Below are positions 25,083 through 33,844 of a DNA stretch of 64,000 bases, piece after piece (the stretch's first letter is position 1; the number at the start of each line of letters is the position of its first letter). The position numbers and the translations under genes were made by a program. Location of the stretch: the NCBI RefSeq assembly GCF_014640635.1, contig NZ_BMHI01000002.1:620001-684000 (forward strand). The letters are read 5' to 3'. Source of the stretch: Flexivirga endophytica (lineage in GTDB: Bacteria; Actinomycetota; Actinomycetes; Actinomycetales; Dermatophilaceae). The notes beneath the pieces are model-generated. The model worked only from the letters and a program-made list of their open reading frames with translations. It ran no database searches and was not told the DNA's origin.

Positions 25083-26278
25083 CTTCACCGAAGAGCGGCG
25101 CAGCGGTCGGCGATGCGATGTGGGCACAGATCCGCGATGGCCGCTCGCCGACCGACGAGAGCGTTGAGCGGCTCGCGGCTCTGGACGCCGCGGTGCTCGG
25201 CCAGCGCAGTGTGCAGACCCTCAAGGGACGGCTGCACGCGGACGTCTTCGGGGCCGGTCCGCTGGAGCCGTTGCTCACCGTCGCCGGCGTGACGGACGTG
25301 CTGGTCAACGGCGTGGCCGGCGTGTGGATCGACCGCGGGTCCGGTCTCGAACGCGCACCGGTCGTGCTCGGCGACGCAGCGGCGGTGCGTCGGCTGGCAG
25401 TTCGGCTCGCCACCCGGGCAGGGCGCCGGCTGGACGAGACCTCACCGTTCGTCGACGGACTGCTGCCCGGTGGCGTGCGACTGCACGCGTTGCTGCCACC
25501 GCTGGTCGAGGGTGCCGCACACATCAGTCTGCGCATCCCGCGCCGGGAGCCACCGGCGCTGACCCAGCTGGCAGAGACCGGCACATGTTGCCCGGAGGGC
25601 CTGACCGTGTTGCGACGCATCATCGCGGCTCGGGTCGCCTTCGTGATCAGCGGCGGGACCGGCTCCGGGAAGACGACGCTGCTCGCCTCGATGCTCGCGG
25701 AAGTGGCCGCCGAGGAGCGCATTGTCGTGGTGGAGGACGTCCGCGAGCTGCAGATCGACCATCCGCACGTCGTCCGGCTGGAGAGCCGGGCCCCCAACGT
25801 CGAGGGGCAGGGCGAGATCAACCTCTCGACGCTGGTGCGGCAGTCGTTGCGGATGCGGCCGGACCGGCTGGTGGTCGGTGAGGTGCGCGGCGCCGAGGTG
25901 CGTGAGCTGCTGAGCGCCCTCAACACCGGTCACGAAGGCGGCTGCGGCACCGTGCACGCCAATACGAGCACCGATGTGCTGAGCCGGTTCGAGGCGCTCG
26001 GTGCGCTCGCGGCGATGTCCGGCGGTGCGGTGCGCTCGCAGTTGGCGTCCGCGGTCAAGGTCGTCATACACGTGCGCCGGGATGCCGCCGCCCGGGTGGT
26101 CTCCGAGATCGGCGTCATCGGCTGGGCGGGGGACCGGTTGCAGGTTGTTCCGGCGATGCGGCACGACGGTGAGCGACTGCGGCAGGTGGCTGGCTGGCCC
26201 GACCTGGCTGCGGTGCTCGACCAGCGCGAGCGCGGCCGGCCAGCACCCACGGTGCCCGCGATGGGCGGGCCGGCATGA
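25079..26278 (+). CDS. tadA: Tad pilus assembly ATPase TadA/CpaF
   Basis: The 399-residue secretion ATPase powers assembly of Flp/type IVc pili. It has the N-terminal LEPLLTVAGVTDVLVNG region, Walker A ISGGTGSGKTTLLA (about 190-203), the Asp box around VVEDVRELQ, Walker B VVGEVRGAE, and the His box NTGHEGGCGTVHAN. All expected motifs are present. It is coupled to both neighbours by ATGA overlaps. Confidence 0.95.
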   Translation: MTSPKSGAAVGDAMWAQIRDGRSPTDESVERLAALDAAVLGQRSVQTLKGRLHADVFGAGPLEPLLTVAGVTDVLVNGVAGVWIDRGSGLERAPVVLGDAAAVRRLAVRLATRAGRRLDETSPFVDGLLPGGVRLHALLPPLVEGAAHISLRIPRREPPALTQLAETGTCCPEGLTVLRRIIAARVAFVISGGTGSGKTTLLASMLAEVAAEERIVVVEDVRELQIDHPHVVRLESRAPNVEGQGEINLSTLVRQSLRMRPDRLVVGEVRGAEVRELLSALNTGHEGGCGTVHANTSTDVLSRFEALGALAAMSGGAVRSQLASAVKVVIHVRRDAAARVVSEIGVIGWAGDRLQVVPAMRHDGERLRQVAGWPDLAAVLDQRERGRPAPTVPAMGGPA

Positions 26279-26970
26279 TCCTCCTCGCCGCTTTCTGCAC
26301 CGCGGCCGCCGTCCTCTGCTGGCCGGGTCGGCCCGGCCCCGTCGTGCGCCGCCGGTGGTCGCTGCCCTCGTTGCGGCCACGGAGCTACGGACACAAGGCG
26401 AAGACCGCGGACCTCGACGCGCTGACGACCATGGTCGAAGGCATCGCTCCGGCCATAGCGGCCGGGGTGACGCCGGCAACGGCGGTGGCGACGTCCGCGT
26501 TGCTGACGGCGTCGACGGTGTCGGACGCGGCCCTGCGGGACGACCTGCAGTCCTTGGCCCGGCAGGCCGCTGCCGGGGCCGAGCTGGCACCACTGTGGGC
26601 AGGCCTGCGGACCCGGAACGACCTGGCCGCACTCGGCGAGGTGGCTCGGGCGTGGGCGCTCTCGGAGCAACTCGGCTGTGCCATCGGTGATGCGCTCAGT
26701 GCCGCGACCGCGATGATGCGCGAGCAGCTCGACCTGGAGCGCCGCATCGCGGCGGCGACAGCGGGACCACGAGCCACGATGCAGTTGCTGACGCTGCTGC
26801 CGGTGCTGGGTGTCGGCATCGCGATGGTGATCGGCGTGCCGCCCTGGCGTCTGTATGCCGGGCCGTTGGGCGGCACCGTGCTCGTGCTGGGGGCCGGATT
26901 CGTCGGTGCCGGACGGTGGCTGACCCGATGGATGATCCGACGCGCGACGGCACCGGCAGTGCTGGCATGA
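26275..26970 (+). CDS. tadB: Tad pilus inner-membrane platform protein TadB
   Basis: This 231-residue protein has an N-terminal hydrophobic segment, a cytoplasmic type II secretion F-like domain (AVATSALLTAS...LARQAAAGAEL, with the LGEVARAWALSEQLG helix), and two C-terminal membrane helices near residues 165-185 and 195-215. It forms the platform on which TadA acts together with TadC. Overlaps of four bases join it to tadA and tadC. Confidence 0.87.
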   Translation: MILLAAFCTAAAVLCWPGRPGPVVRRRWSLPSLRPRSYGHKAKTADLDALTTMVEGIAPAIAAGVTPATAVATSALLTASTVSDAALRDDLQSLARQAAAGAELAPLWAGLRTRNDLAALGEVARAWALSEQLGCAIGDALSAATAMMREQLDLERRIAAATAGPRATMQLLTLLPVLGVGIAMVIGVPPWRLYAGPLGGTVLVLGAGFVGAGRWLTRWMIRRATAPAVLA

Positions 26971-27542
26971 GTGTCCTGGCAGCGATCCTGCTGGTGGCCG
27001 TCATCCCGCTCGTGTGGCCACCCCGCGCCGCCCGCGACCTCACCGCGATGCGAGCCACGACGAGCTCCGCGAAACGATCACCGACCGATCCGGCAGCGCG
27101 AGAGGACGCGCTGAGTGTCGCGGGAGCTCTGGAACTGATGGCGCTCGCACTTGGCAGCGGAGTCCCCTTGGTGACGGCGGTCGAAGTGGTCGCCGAGCGT
27201 AGCGGCCCGGTCGTCGCGGGCCAGCTGCGTCAGGTGGTCGCCGCATTGCGCTGGGGCGTCTCGGAAGCGCGTGCTTGGGACGGATTGCCGGTCATCTGGC
27301 GACCTGCCGGGCAGGCCGTGTCCCTCGCCGGCATGGCGGGCGTCCCGCCCGCGGGCCTGCTCAAGCGGGCCGCCGCCGACATGAGACGGGCGGAGCAGCG
27401 TCGGATCGAGGAAGCCACCGGACGACTGTCGGTGCTTGTCGTCATACCGCTCGGCCTGTGCTTCCTGCCGGCATTCGCGCTGCTGACGGTCGTGCCGGTG
27501 ATCGCGGCACTCGCGGCTGACCTGATGGCAGGCAGTGCATGA
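26967..27542 (+). CDS. tadC: Tad pilus inner-membrane platform protein TadC
   Basis: The 191-residue product is the shorter GspF-like partner. It has a first membrane helix at residues 2-16, the cytoplasmic helical domain with LELMALALGSGVPLVTAVEV, the PPAGLLKRAAADMRRAEQRR motif typical of TadC, and a hydrophobic C-terminal pair (LSVLVVIPLGLCFLPAFALL). The ATG at 26967 overlaps the tadB stop (ATGA), which decides the start. Confidence 0.87.
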   Translation: MSVLAAILLVAVIPLVWPPRAARDLTAMRATTSSAKRSPTDPAAREDALSVAGALELMALALGSGVPLVTAVEVVAERSGPVVAGQLRQVVAALRWGVSEARAWDGLPVIWRPAGQAVSLAGMAGVPPAGLLKRAAADMRRAEQRRIEEATGRLSVLVVIPLGLCFLPAFALLTVVPVIAALAADLMAGSA

Positions 27543-27682
27543 GCCCGAAGGCATCGGCCCGTCCTCGTCGCTCGCTCCCACGATTCACGGAACGCCGTAG
27601 TGAGCGACCACCCGACCCACGCCGCTTGCGGCGCGGAAATCGCTCTCGCAGAGAGCAATTCATCAACAGAAGGAGACACAAC
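27543..27682. other. gap between tadC and flp
   Basis: This 140-bp stretch is open in the flp frame but reads as basic, low-complexity sequence. It holds two small inverted repeats, GCCGCTTGCGGC near 27621 and GCTCTCGCAGAGAGC (27642-27656), possibly a processing site or attenuator that lets flp, the abundant pilin, be expressed above the machinery genes. Confidence 0.4.
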
Positions 27683-27910
27683 ATGTCACGCAGGACAATC
27701 CGGCTGGGTGCTCGGCTGCACGCCCGGTGGTTACAACTGGCGACCACTCCGGCCGAGCGTCGTGAGGCAGGTATGACGACCGCCGAATACGCGGTCGGCA
27801 CGCTCGCGGCGGTGGCTTTCGCCGTCGTGCTGATGGCGGTCGTGAAGTCCGGAGCGGTCAAGACCGCGCTGACCGGCATCATCCAGTCCGCGCTGAGCGT
27901 CGCGTCCTGA
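27683..27910 (+). CDS. flp: Flp-type major pilin
   Basis: This 75-residue prepilin has a basic leader of about 30 residues, the cleavage motif G-MTTAEYAVG with the conserved Glu at +5 and Tyr at +6, and one hydrophobic helix (TLAAVAFAVVLMAVV) that forms the pilus core. I chose the ATG at 27683 because AGAAGGAG lies about 8 bases before it; the in-frame upstream extension is unlikely to be translated. No prepilin peptidase gene lies in the window. The stop overlaps the tadE start as TGATG. Confidence 0.9.
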   Translation: MSRRTIRLGARLHARWLQLATTPAERREAGMTTAEYAVGTLAAVAFAVVLMAVVKSGAVKTALTGIIQSALSVAS

Positions 27911-28326
27911 TGCCGGGCAGGTGGCCGCGAGGGCGGCGAGGGAGCCGGTGGTCATGTCGGCGACATCGGCGATCCGGTGACGGTGGCATGGTCACTGCCG
28001 AGCTCGCGGCCACCATCCCCGCACTGATCTTCGTGCTGCTGGTCGCCGTCAACGCGGTGATGATCGGTATCAATCAGGTGCGTTGCGTCGACGCGGCACG
28101 CGTCGCGGCACGGGCCGCTGCCCGTGGGGACAGCGCCGCAGCGGTGCGGCAGGTCGGTGCTCGCGCAGGCCCCTCGGGCAGCACCGTGCTGGTCGCCGGC
28201 GGGGGTGAGGAGGTCACGGTGACGGTGACCGCACCGGTGCCGGGGCCGTTCGGTTGGCTGGTGGGTGGTGCGCCGTTGCGATCGGTGGTCACGACACCGG
28301 TGGAGAGTGCGGAGCCGGTGTCATGA
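27910..28326 (+). CDS. TadE-like minor pseudopilin
   Basis: The 138-residue product begins with a highly basic leader of about 26 residues and the prepilin-like motif GGMVTAELAATIPALIF, whose Glu and hydrophobic helix mark TadE-type proteins. A small extracytoplasmic domain follows (QVRCVDAARVAARAAARG). It would cap or initiate the Flp pilus. Overlaps on both sides (TGATG and ATGA) tie it into the operon. Confidence 0.87.
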   Translation: MPGRWPRGRRGSRWSCRRHRRSGDGGMVTAELAATIPALIFVLLVAVNAVMIGINQVRCVDAARVAARAAARGDSAAAVRQVGARAGPSGSTVLVAGGGEEVTVTVTAPVPGPFGWLVGGAPLRSVVTTPVESAEPVS

Positions 28327-28712
28327 GGCGCTGCGTGGCCTGCCGGGTTGCCGGTGCCGGCCGGGAGCGCGGGTCTGCGACCGTGCTGGTGGTGATGGCG
28401 ATCGGCGTCGTGCTGCTGTGCCTGACGGGCGCGCTCACCCTGTTGTCCGCGGTCCATGCCAGTCACCGAGCGCGGGCCGCGGCCGACCTCGCGGCACTCG
28501 CCGGCGCGCAGGTACTCGTCAGCGCCGACACCCGAGCACCGTGTGATGTCGCCGCGGCCGTCGCCGCGCGCAATGGCGGTTCGCTGGTCGGGTGCGCGGT
28601 GGCCGGTGATGACATCACAGTGCGCGTCGCTACCCCGGCGAGTTGGCCCGGGCTGGGTTCGGCACGGGCACGCGCCAGGGCAGGTCCGGATCCCGGTGAC
28701 CCATCCCGGTGA
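28323..28712 (+). CDS. TadF/Rv3654c-like pilus-associated protein
   Basis: This 129-residue protein has a basic N-terminus (RRCVACRVAGAGRERG), the SATVLVVMAIGVVLLCLTGA hydrophobic helix and HASHRARAAADLAALAGA, the pattern of the last Tad-operon protein in actinobacteria (annotated as helicase/secretion neighbourhood TadE-like). Its C-terminus runs into a 13-bp tandem repeat that supplies the stop codon, so the final residues depend on repeat number and frame. Confidence 0.8.
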   Translation: MRRCVACRVAGAGRERGSATVLVVMAIGVVLLCLTGALTLLSAVHASHRARAAADLAALAGAQVLVSADTRAPCDVAAAVAARNGGSLVGCAVAGDDITVRVATPASWPGLGSARARARAGPDPGDPSR

Positions 28713-28740
28713 CCCATCCCGGTGACCCATCCCGGTGACC
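28691..28740. repeat. 13-bp tandem repeat at the end of the tad operon
   Basis: TCCCGGTGACCCA is repeated three times exactly (28691-28729) with a fourth partial copy. Since 13 is not a multiple of three, each copy is read in a new frame; the second copy supplies the TGA of the TadF-like gene. Confidence 0.9.
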
Positions 28741-28774
28741 TCGCGAGCTGGCGCAGTGAACAGAAAGAAGCGCA

Positions 28775-30313
28775 CTAGACCCAGACGCCGCCGCGCTTCT
28801 CCCGCCACCAGGTTGCCTGGTCACCGGTCGCTTCGTCGCTGTAGAGGTCGGGGTGGTGGGTGATCCCGGCGGCGTAGATGCCCGTGTAGCGGCAGGCGGC
28901 GTCCTGCAGGAAGGGCTTCAGGTCGTCCCACTCGGTGAGGACACCCGCGTGCGCCATGGCGGTGAGTGTGTTGATGACGAGGCTCGTACTCGCTTTGTTC
29001 TTCAGCAGCAGCCGCAGCGCCTCGTCGTTGTCCGGAGTCGCGAGCCTTGACATGAGGTAGGTCGCCAACTGGCGGGTGATCGGGTCGCGGCCGGTGGTGC
29101 AGATCTCGGCCGCCTCGGCGCAGATCGCAGCCGCGAAGGGGCTGCAGTAGATGAGCGTCGCCGCGTGGTGCCGGATGCCGAAGCGTTCACTGTTGACGAT
29201 CAGTCGGAGCAGCTCGGGCAGCACGCTGCCGGTCGGATGATCGGGCCAGGTACGAGACATGGCGGCGTGTGTGTAGGCCGACACCTCCGCGCTGACGTCG
29301 TGTCGCGCCCGACGCCCGGTCAGCCGGGACAGTGGATGCACGTCGGTGTCGATACGTCGCAGGATCGGCTCGCCGAGCGCCTCGGGAAGTTCGGCGGCCA
29401 GTGCGGCGATGGGCTCGTAGGACTTCAACGACCACGTCGACAGTCGGTCGGCCAGGTGATCCGCGACGATCTGTTGCTGCGCGTGGCTGAGCCGGCCGCG
29501 GTGGATGGGCGTGTTCAGCGCGGCGGCGTGGAAGAAGAAGCGCTCGGCGGGCACAGAGGGCAACTCGGCGAGCAACAGGTCGATGACTTCCGGTGCCCGG
29601 ATGTCACCCACCACGCTCCACGCCTCCATCGCGCCGGACGCACCCTGCACCGACGTCAGATCCCGGGTCGCCGCCAACAAGTGGGTGGCGTAGTGGTCGT
29701 GTTCGGCAACGGTGGACAGTGCCTCGAACCGGGGGAAATAGGCGGGATTCACCGCACGCATGCATTCGTCGAGAAGTGTGCGGATCCACTGTGCTGCCAA
29801 CGCATCCGGCAGGAGCGACGGTTCGCCATACGTGATCGCGTCGATGAGCGTCAGCCAGTCGCTCCCGGTGAACTGCTCGTCATCGAGGTACCGCCGGTAG
29901 AAGTCGTCGACGACGTCCTGGCGGGCCGACAAGGACTTCGGCACCGACCGCAAGGTGGCCAACTTCTCGGCACCGCGGGCATGCGGCGCCTCACGCGCGG
30001 CCGACCGCAGTGGCGCACTGAGCGTTCCGGGTGGCATCCACAACATGCGTTCGTACTTGCCGATCGCCGAGACGGCGACGTCGTTCTCGCCGTTCTCGGT
30101 GCGGGACACCTCCGTCTCGGACAGCGGTATGCCGCGTTCGCGCGCGGCGGCGGCGAACTCCCGGCCCGTCATACCGCCGTATTCCGACGCCATCCGGTGT
30201 GACCACAACAACCAGCCGGTGACCGCGTTCATGTCCTCGAACGTGTGCCACCGACCGGACGCCACCGGGCCCCGCGCAATGCGGCCCCGCCTGCTCGCAA
30301 CTTCCCAGACCAT
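28775..30313 (-). CDS. large XRE-type regulator with helical repeat domain
   Basis: This 512-residue protein has an N-terminal helix-turn-helix of the XRE type (GMTGREFAAAARERGIPLSETEVSRTE) and a long alpha-helical remainder with HEAT-like repeats (ADRLSTWSLKSYEPIAALAA, LLRLIVNSERFGIRHHAATL). Similar actinobacterial regulators are poorly characterised. I place the start at ATG 30313, but an upstream frame of 30 codons remains open. It converges on the tad operon. Confidence 0.75.
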   Translation of the reverse strand: MVWEVASRRGRIARGPVASGRWHTFEDMNAVTGWLLWSHRMASEYGGMTGREFAAAARERGIPLSETEVSRTENGENDVAVSAIGKYERMLWMPPGTLSAPLRSAAREAPHARGAEKLATLRSVPKSLSARQDVVDDFYRRYLDDEQFTGSDWLTLIDAITYGEPSLLPDALAAQWIRTLLDECMRAVNPAYFPRFEALSTVAEHDHYATHLLAATRDLTSVQGASGAMEAWSVVGDIRAPEVIDLLLAELPSVPAERFFFHAAALNTPIHRGRLSHAQQQIVADHLADRLSTWSLKSYEPIAALAAELPEALGEPILRRIDTDVHPLSRLTGRRARHDVSAEVSAYTHAAMSRTWPDHPTGSVLPELLRLIVNSERFGIRHHAATLIYCSPFAAAICAEAAEICTTGRDPITRQLATYLMSRLATPDNDEALRLLLKNKASTSLVINTLTAMAHAGVLTEWDDLKPFLQDAACRYTGIYAAGITHHPDLYSDEATGDQATWWREKRGGVWV

Positions 30314-30427
30314 GTGGCGTATCCTGCCCGGCGAGCGTGGGCGGTGCGGATATCTTGCAGCAGGAGCGGACTTCCGCAACACCTGTCGTCGCGGCGGCGT
30401 CACGCGTCCGACGGCCGCTGCGGTGGG

Positions 30428-31222
30428 TCAGCGCTGCCAGATGTATGGCGTGGTGGTCGTGACCCGCCGGAACCCGGAGCGCTCGAGGATCGGCCGGGAG
30501 AACTCCGTGGAGTCGGAGTTGATCAGCGTCTTGCCGGCGCGCAGCGCCGTCTGTGCACGTTTGGCGGTCAGCGCCCGATAGATGCCACGACCGCGCCATT
30601 CCGGCAGCGTCGCGCCACCCCAGATGCCGGCGAAATCCGTGCCCGGGACGGGCTCGATGCGTCCGGCGCTGATGACCCGGCCCTCGGCCTCGGCCACCCA
30701 CAGCTCGACCCCGGGAGTGTCCGGGTCGTTGATCCGATCCAGCGTGGACTCGAGACGTTCGGACACGGTCTCCGGGTCGTCGAAGACACTTGCCTGCATC
30801 GTGAGCATCGCTCGAACGTCCTCCGCGCTGGTCACGGTGTGCAGCGAAACGCCCTCCGGCACTGGCACATCGGTCGCAATGGAGGTGGCTTCGCCGACCA
30901 TCACCGACTCGACCTCCTCGGCCACGAAGCGGTGCTTGCGCAACAGCTCGGCGAGCGCCGGCACGCCGTCGTGCCCCCGCGTCTTCCACTCGAACGCCGT
31001 CACCGACGGGTCGGCGGCGTAGTGCTCGACGGTTTCGACGATGAGCTGCTCGAGTTCGGCATCGGTCGGTGTTCCGAGGGTGCGGTAGCTGACGAACCCG
31101 CGTCCGCTGTGGAACCTGCCCCACAGCAACGGGCCGTGACGCTCGACGTCGGCCATCGACCGCATCTCGGCGTCGGTGCGCAGTTGGTCGTCGTATGCCG
31201 CAAGCAGGCTCGCATCGTCCAT
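30428..31222 (-). CDS. GNAT-family N-acetyltransferase
   Basis: The 264-residue protein has a C-terminal GNAT domain with the acetyl-CoA-binding loop EWRGRGIYRALTAKR, preceded by strands VELWVAEAEGRVISAGRIEP. The N-terminal half resembles a second, degenerate GNAT-like fold. The ATG at 31222 is inferred from the start of the conserved helix MDDASLLAAYDDQLR; the frame is open much further upstream because of the neighbouring gene. Substrate unknown. Confidence 0.82.
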   Translation of the reverse strand: MDDASLLAAYDDQLRTDAEMRSMADVERHGPLLWGRFHSGRGFVSYRTLGTPTDAELEQLIVETVEHYAADPSVTAFEWKTRGHDGVPALAELLRKHRFVAEEVESVMVGEATSIATDVPVPEGVSLHTVTSAEDVRAMLTMQASVFDDPETVSERLESTLDRINDPDTPGVELWVAEAEGRVISAGRIEPVPGTDFAGIWGGATLPEWRGRGIYRALTAKRAQTALRAGKTLINSDSTEFSRPILERSGFRRVTTTTPYIWQR

Positions 31223-31289
31223 CACATGCGAGACCCTGCCCGGCAGAGCACTTCGCGGCAACCGAATTAGCGGCCCTTCGCGGTCGGGC

Positions 31290-33713
31290 TCAGCGGTGGT
31301 CGCGAAGCACTCGGTCGAGCACGACGATCGCGCCGGCCTTGTCGAGTAGGTTGTTGCCGTTGCCGCACTTCGGCGACTGCACGCACGTCGGGCAGCCGTC
31401 GCGGCACGGGCACGCGTCGATGGCGGCCCGCGTCGCGAGCAACCAGGTGGCGGCTTCGCCATACGCGCGCTGTGCGAACCCGGCACCGCCCGGATATCCG
31501 TCGTAGACCACGACGGTCGGCAGGCCGGTGTCAGGATGCAATGCCGTCGAGACGCCGCCGACGTCCCACCGGTCGGACTGTGCGACCAGCGGCAGCATCG
31601 CGATCGACGCGTGCTCGGCGGCATGCAACGAGCCGGGCAGCTCATCGGCGGTCAGCCCTTCGGCCAGCAGGTCGTCCTCGGCGATCGTCCACCACACGCC
31701 CCGTGTCACCAGCTCGTGCTCGGGCAGGTCCAACGGATGTTGGCCGATGACCACACCCGAGGGCAGCATGCGCTGGAACGACGTCACCTGCGTGCGGACC
31801 CGGATCGTCCCGAAGTGCAAAACCACGCTGCCCCAACGCATCTCGCGCTCCACACGTTGTATGTCGAATGACGACACCGACTGGGCGAAGGTCGACCAGC
31901 CGGGGTCGCCGACGACGACGTGCGCGGTGGTGGCCGCCAGGTCGAGCTCGGTGACCACATGCGACTGGCCCTGGTGCAGGTAGACCGCGCCCGTGTGTAC
32001 GGCCGCATGCGCCCGAGCCGCGTCGACGGTGCCGAGCACGCGCGCCGTCCGCGTCTCGACGATCCGGACGTCGTCCTCGCCACCGCCGCGCAGCGAGAAG
32101 TGATCGGCCGGCCGGTCGTCGCGCGCCCAGAACCAGCCGCGTGGCCGGCGCCGCAGGATGCCGCCGGTAACCAGCGACTGCAGGATCCCGGGCAGTGACG
32201 GACCGAAGAGCGCGGCGTCGGCCTCGGTCACCGGCAACTCGTGCGCTGCGGCGGCGACGTGCGGCGCGAGCACGAACGGGTTCGCCGGGTCCAGGGTCGC
32301 GGCCTCGACAGGCCGGTCGAAGATCGCCTCCGGATGGTGCACCAGGAAGGAGTCCAGCGGGTCGTCCTCGGCGATCAGGACGACCAGCGAGGTGCGGCCG
32401 CTGCGGCCGGCTCGACCTGCGCGTTGCCACAGCGAGGCCAGCGTGCCGGGCCAGCCGGCGAGCAGCACCGCGTCCAACCCGCTGACGTCGATGCCGAGCT
32501 CGAGCGCGGAGGTAGCGGCGAGTCCGCGCAACTTCCCTGTGCGCAGGTCATTTTCGAGCTCTCGGCGTTCCTCCGGCAGGTAGCCGCCCCGGTATGCCGC
32601 AACGGGCCTCACCTGGTCTCGATACGAGCCTCCTCCGCTGCGCTCCCCCGCCTCTACTCGACCCGCATGGGATCGCACCATCTCGGCGACGACCTCGACG
32701 CCGACCCGTGACCGCGCGAAGGTCAAGGTCTGCACGCCACGGTCGATCAACGCACTCATCAAGTCCGCGGACTCGGCGACCGCGCTGCGCTGGGCCGCAT
32801 CCGCGCCCGGTTTGCTCCCGGGCTGCCAGAGGCCGACGAGCATCGGCGCGCGCGGCGAGCCGTCCTCGGTGACCTCCTGCACCGGCAGACCGGTGAGCTC
32901 GCCCGCGTGCAGCCCGGGCGTCGCGACGGTGGCCGATGCGAGCACGAAGGTCGGGTCGGCGTGATAGCGCGCCGCGATCCGCCGCAACCGGCGGATGACG
33001 CCTGCTACATGTGAGCCGAAAACCCCACGGTAGACGTGACATTCGTCGATCACGACATAACGCAGCGCACGGAAGAACGACGCCCACCGCTCGTGCCCGG
33101 GCAGCAAGGTGTGGTGCAACAGATCGGGATTGGTCAGCAGCAACGCGGCGTGGTCGCGGATCCAGCGGCGCTCGTCGAGCGGGGTGTCACCGTCGAGGGT
33201 CGCCGCCCGCACATCGGGTATGGCGAAACCGCGGATGCGGGCTTCCTGGTCCGCCGCGAGGGCCTTGGTCGGTGCGAGGTAGAGCGCGGTCGCGCCACGG
33301 CCGGTGGGTGCGGAGGACCCGTCGGCGACCGCGGACAGCATCGGCAGCAGATAGCCGAGGCTCTTGCCCGACGCGGTGCCGGTCGACAGCACCACGTGCT
33401 GTCCCGACCACGCGAGGTCGGCCGCTTCCCGCTGGTGGGACCAGAGCCGATCGATCCCGGTGCCTCGAACGGCGGCGGCGACCTGCGGATTGACCCAGTC
33501 GGGCCACGCCGCGTCGACCGCGGCGCGCCCGGGCAGCTCGCGGGTATGGACGAGTTCGCCGGTGCCCGCACCCGCGAGTGCGGCGAGGGCGCCCCGAGCG
33601 TCGAAATCGGCGGATGCCGGGGCAGCATCGATCTCCGGTCGTCCTCGCGGAGGGCCGGTCACGGGCGCGATGTCGGTCATTCCGTGTTCAACGGTAGGTC
33701 CGATCTCCGACAT
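31290..33713 (-). CDS. DEAD/DEAH-box helicase of the Hrq1/MrfA (DUF1998) type
   Basis: This 807-residue superfamily 2 helicase has Walker A STGTASGKSLGYLLP, the DEAH-like motif VVIDECHVYRG, motif III LASATV, and the C-terminal helicase domain with LELGIDVSGLDAVLLAGWPG and QRAGRAGRSGR. The DUF1998 Zn module ends the protein (CPCRDGCPTCVQSPKCGN). The family includes MrfA, which repairs mitomycin C adducts, and Hrq1. Between the two RecA domains 17-18 residues come from a GGTCTCGATACG-type repeat inserted in frame (32615-32663). Start 33713 or the ATG at 33680. Confidence 0.9.
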   Translation of the reverse strand: MSEIGPTVEHGMTDIAPVTGPPRGRPEIDAAPASADFDARGALAALAGAGTGELVHTRELPGRAAVDAAWPDWVNPQVAAAVRGTGIDRLWSHQREAADLAWSGQHVVLSTGTASGKSLGYLLPMLSAVADGSSAPTGRGATALYLAPTKALAADQEARIRGFAIPDVRAATLDGDTPLDERRWIRDHAALLLTNPDLLHHTLLPGHERWASFFRALRYVVIDECHVYRGVFGSHVAGVIRRLRRIAARYHADPTFVLASATVATPGLHAGELTGLPVQEVTEDGSPRAPMLVGLWQPGSKPGADAAQRSAVAESADLMSALIDRGVQTLTFARSRVGVEVVAEMVRSHAGRVEAGERSGGGSYRDQVRPVAAYRGGYLPEERRELENDLRTGKLRGLAATSALELGIDVSGLDAVLLAGWPGTLASLWQRAGRAGRSGRTSLVVLIAEDDPLDSFLVHHPEAIFDRPVEAATLDPANPFVLAPHVAAAAHELPVTEADAALFGPSLPGILQSLVTGGILRRRPRGWFWARDDRPADHFSLRGGGEDDVRIVETRTARVLGTVDAARAHAAVHTGAVYLHQGQSHVVTELDLAATTAHVVVGDPGWSTFAQSVSSFDIQRVEREMRWGSVVLHFGTIRVRTQVTSFQRMLPSGVVIGQHPLDLPEHELVTRGVWWTIAEDDLLAEGLTADELPGSLHAAEHASIAMLPLVAQSDRWDVGGVSTALHPDTGLPTVVVYDGYPGGAGFAQRAYGEAATWLLATRAAIDACPCRDGCPTCVQSPKCGNGNNLLDKAGAIVVLDRVLRDHR
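32615..32663. repeat. GGTCTCGATACG...TACTCGACC repeat inside helicase gene
   Basis: A 49-bp element with partly complementary ends and a TCCGCTGCGCTCCCCCG core lies within the helicase coding region without breaking the frame. This type of short element is usually intergenic in actinobacterial genomes; part of its core also occurs at 1961-1980. Confidence 0.65.
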
Positions 33714-33798
33714 CCGTGGGACCGGCCGGGGCGGCCGATGAAAGACTGTCGCCCGACAACGAGGCTTGCTACGCGTTGGCGTTGCGGTTGCAGGCCCT

Positions 33799-33811
33799 GT
33801 TCAGAATGAAC
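33799..33811. promoter_or_regulatory. GTTCA-N3-TGAAC palindrome upstream of STAS gene
   Basis: GTTCAGAATGAAC is a 13-bp palindrome 33 bp before the STAS start. The same half-sites, with a different centre, occur at 47815-47827, and a partial copy at 42136-42150. Confidence 0.4.
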
Positions 33812-33844
33812 GTCAACGGCAGTTCGACCCCGAAAGGTAGCTTC

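Noticed and set aside
27539-27682. 48-codon N-terminal extension of the Flp pilin
   Set aside because: A strong ribosome site precedes the ATG at 27683 and the extension is basic low-complexity sequence unlike a prepilin leader.
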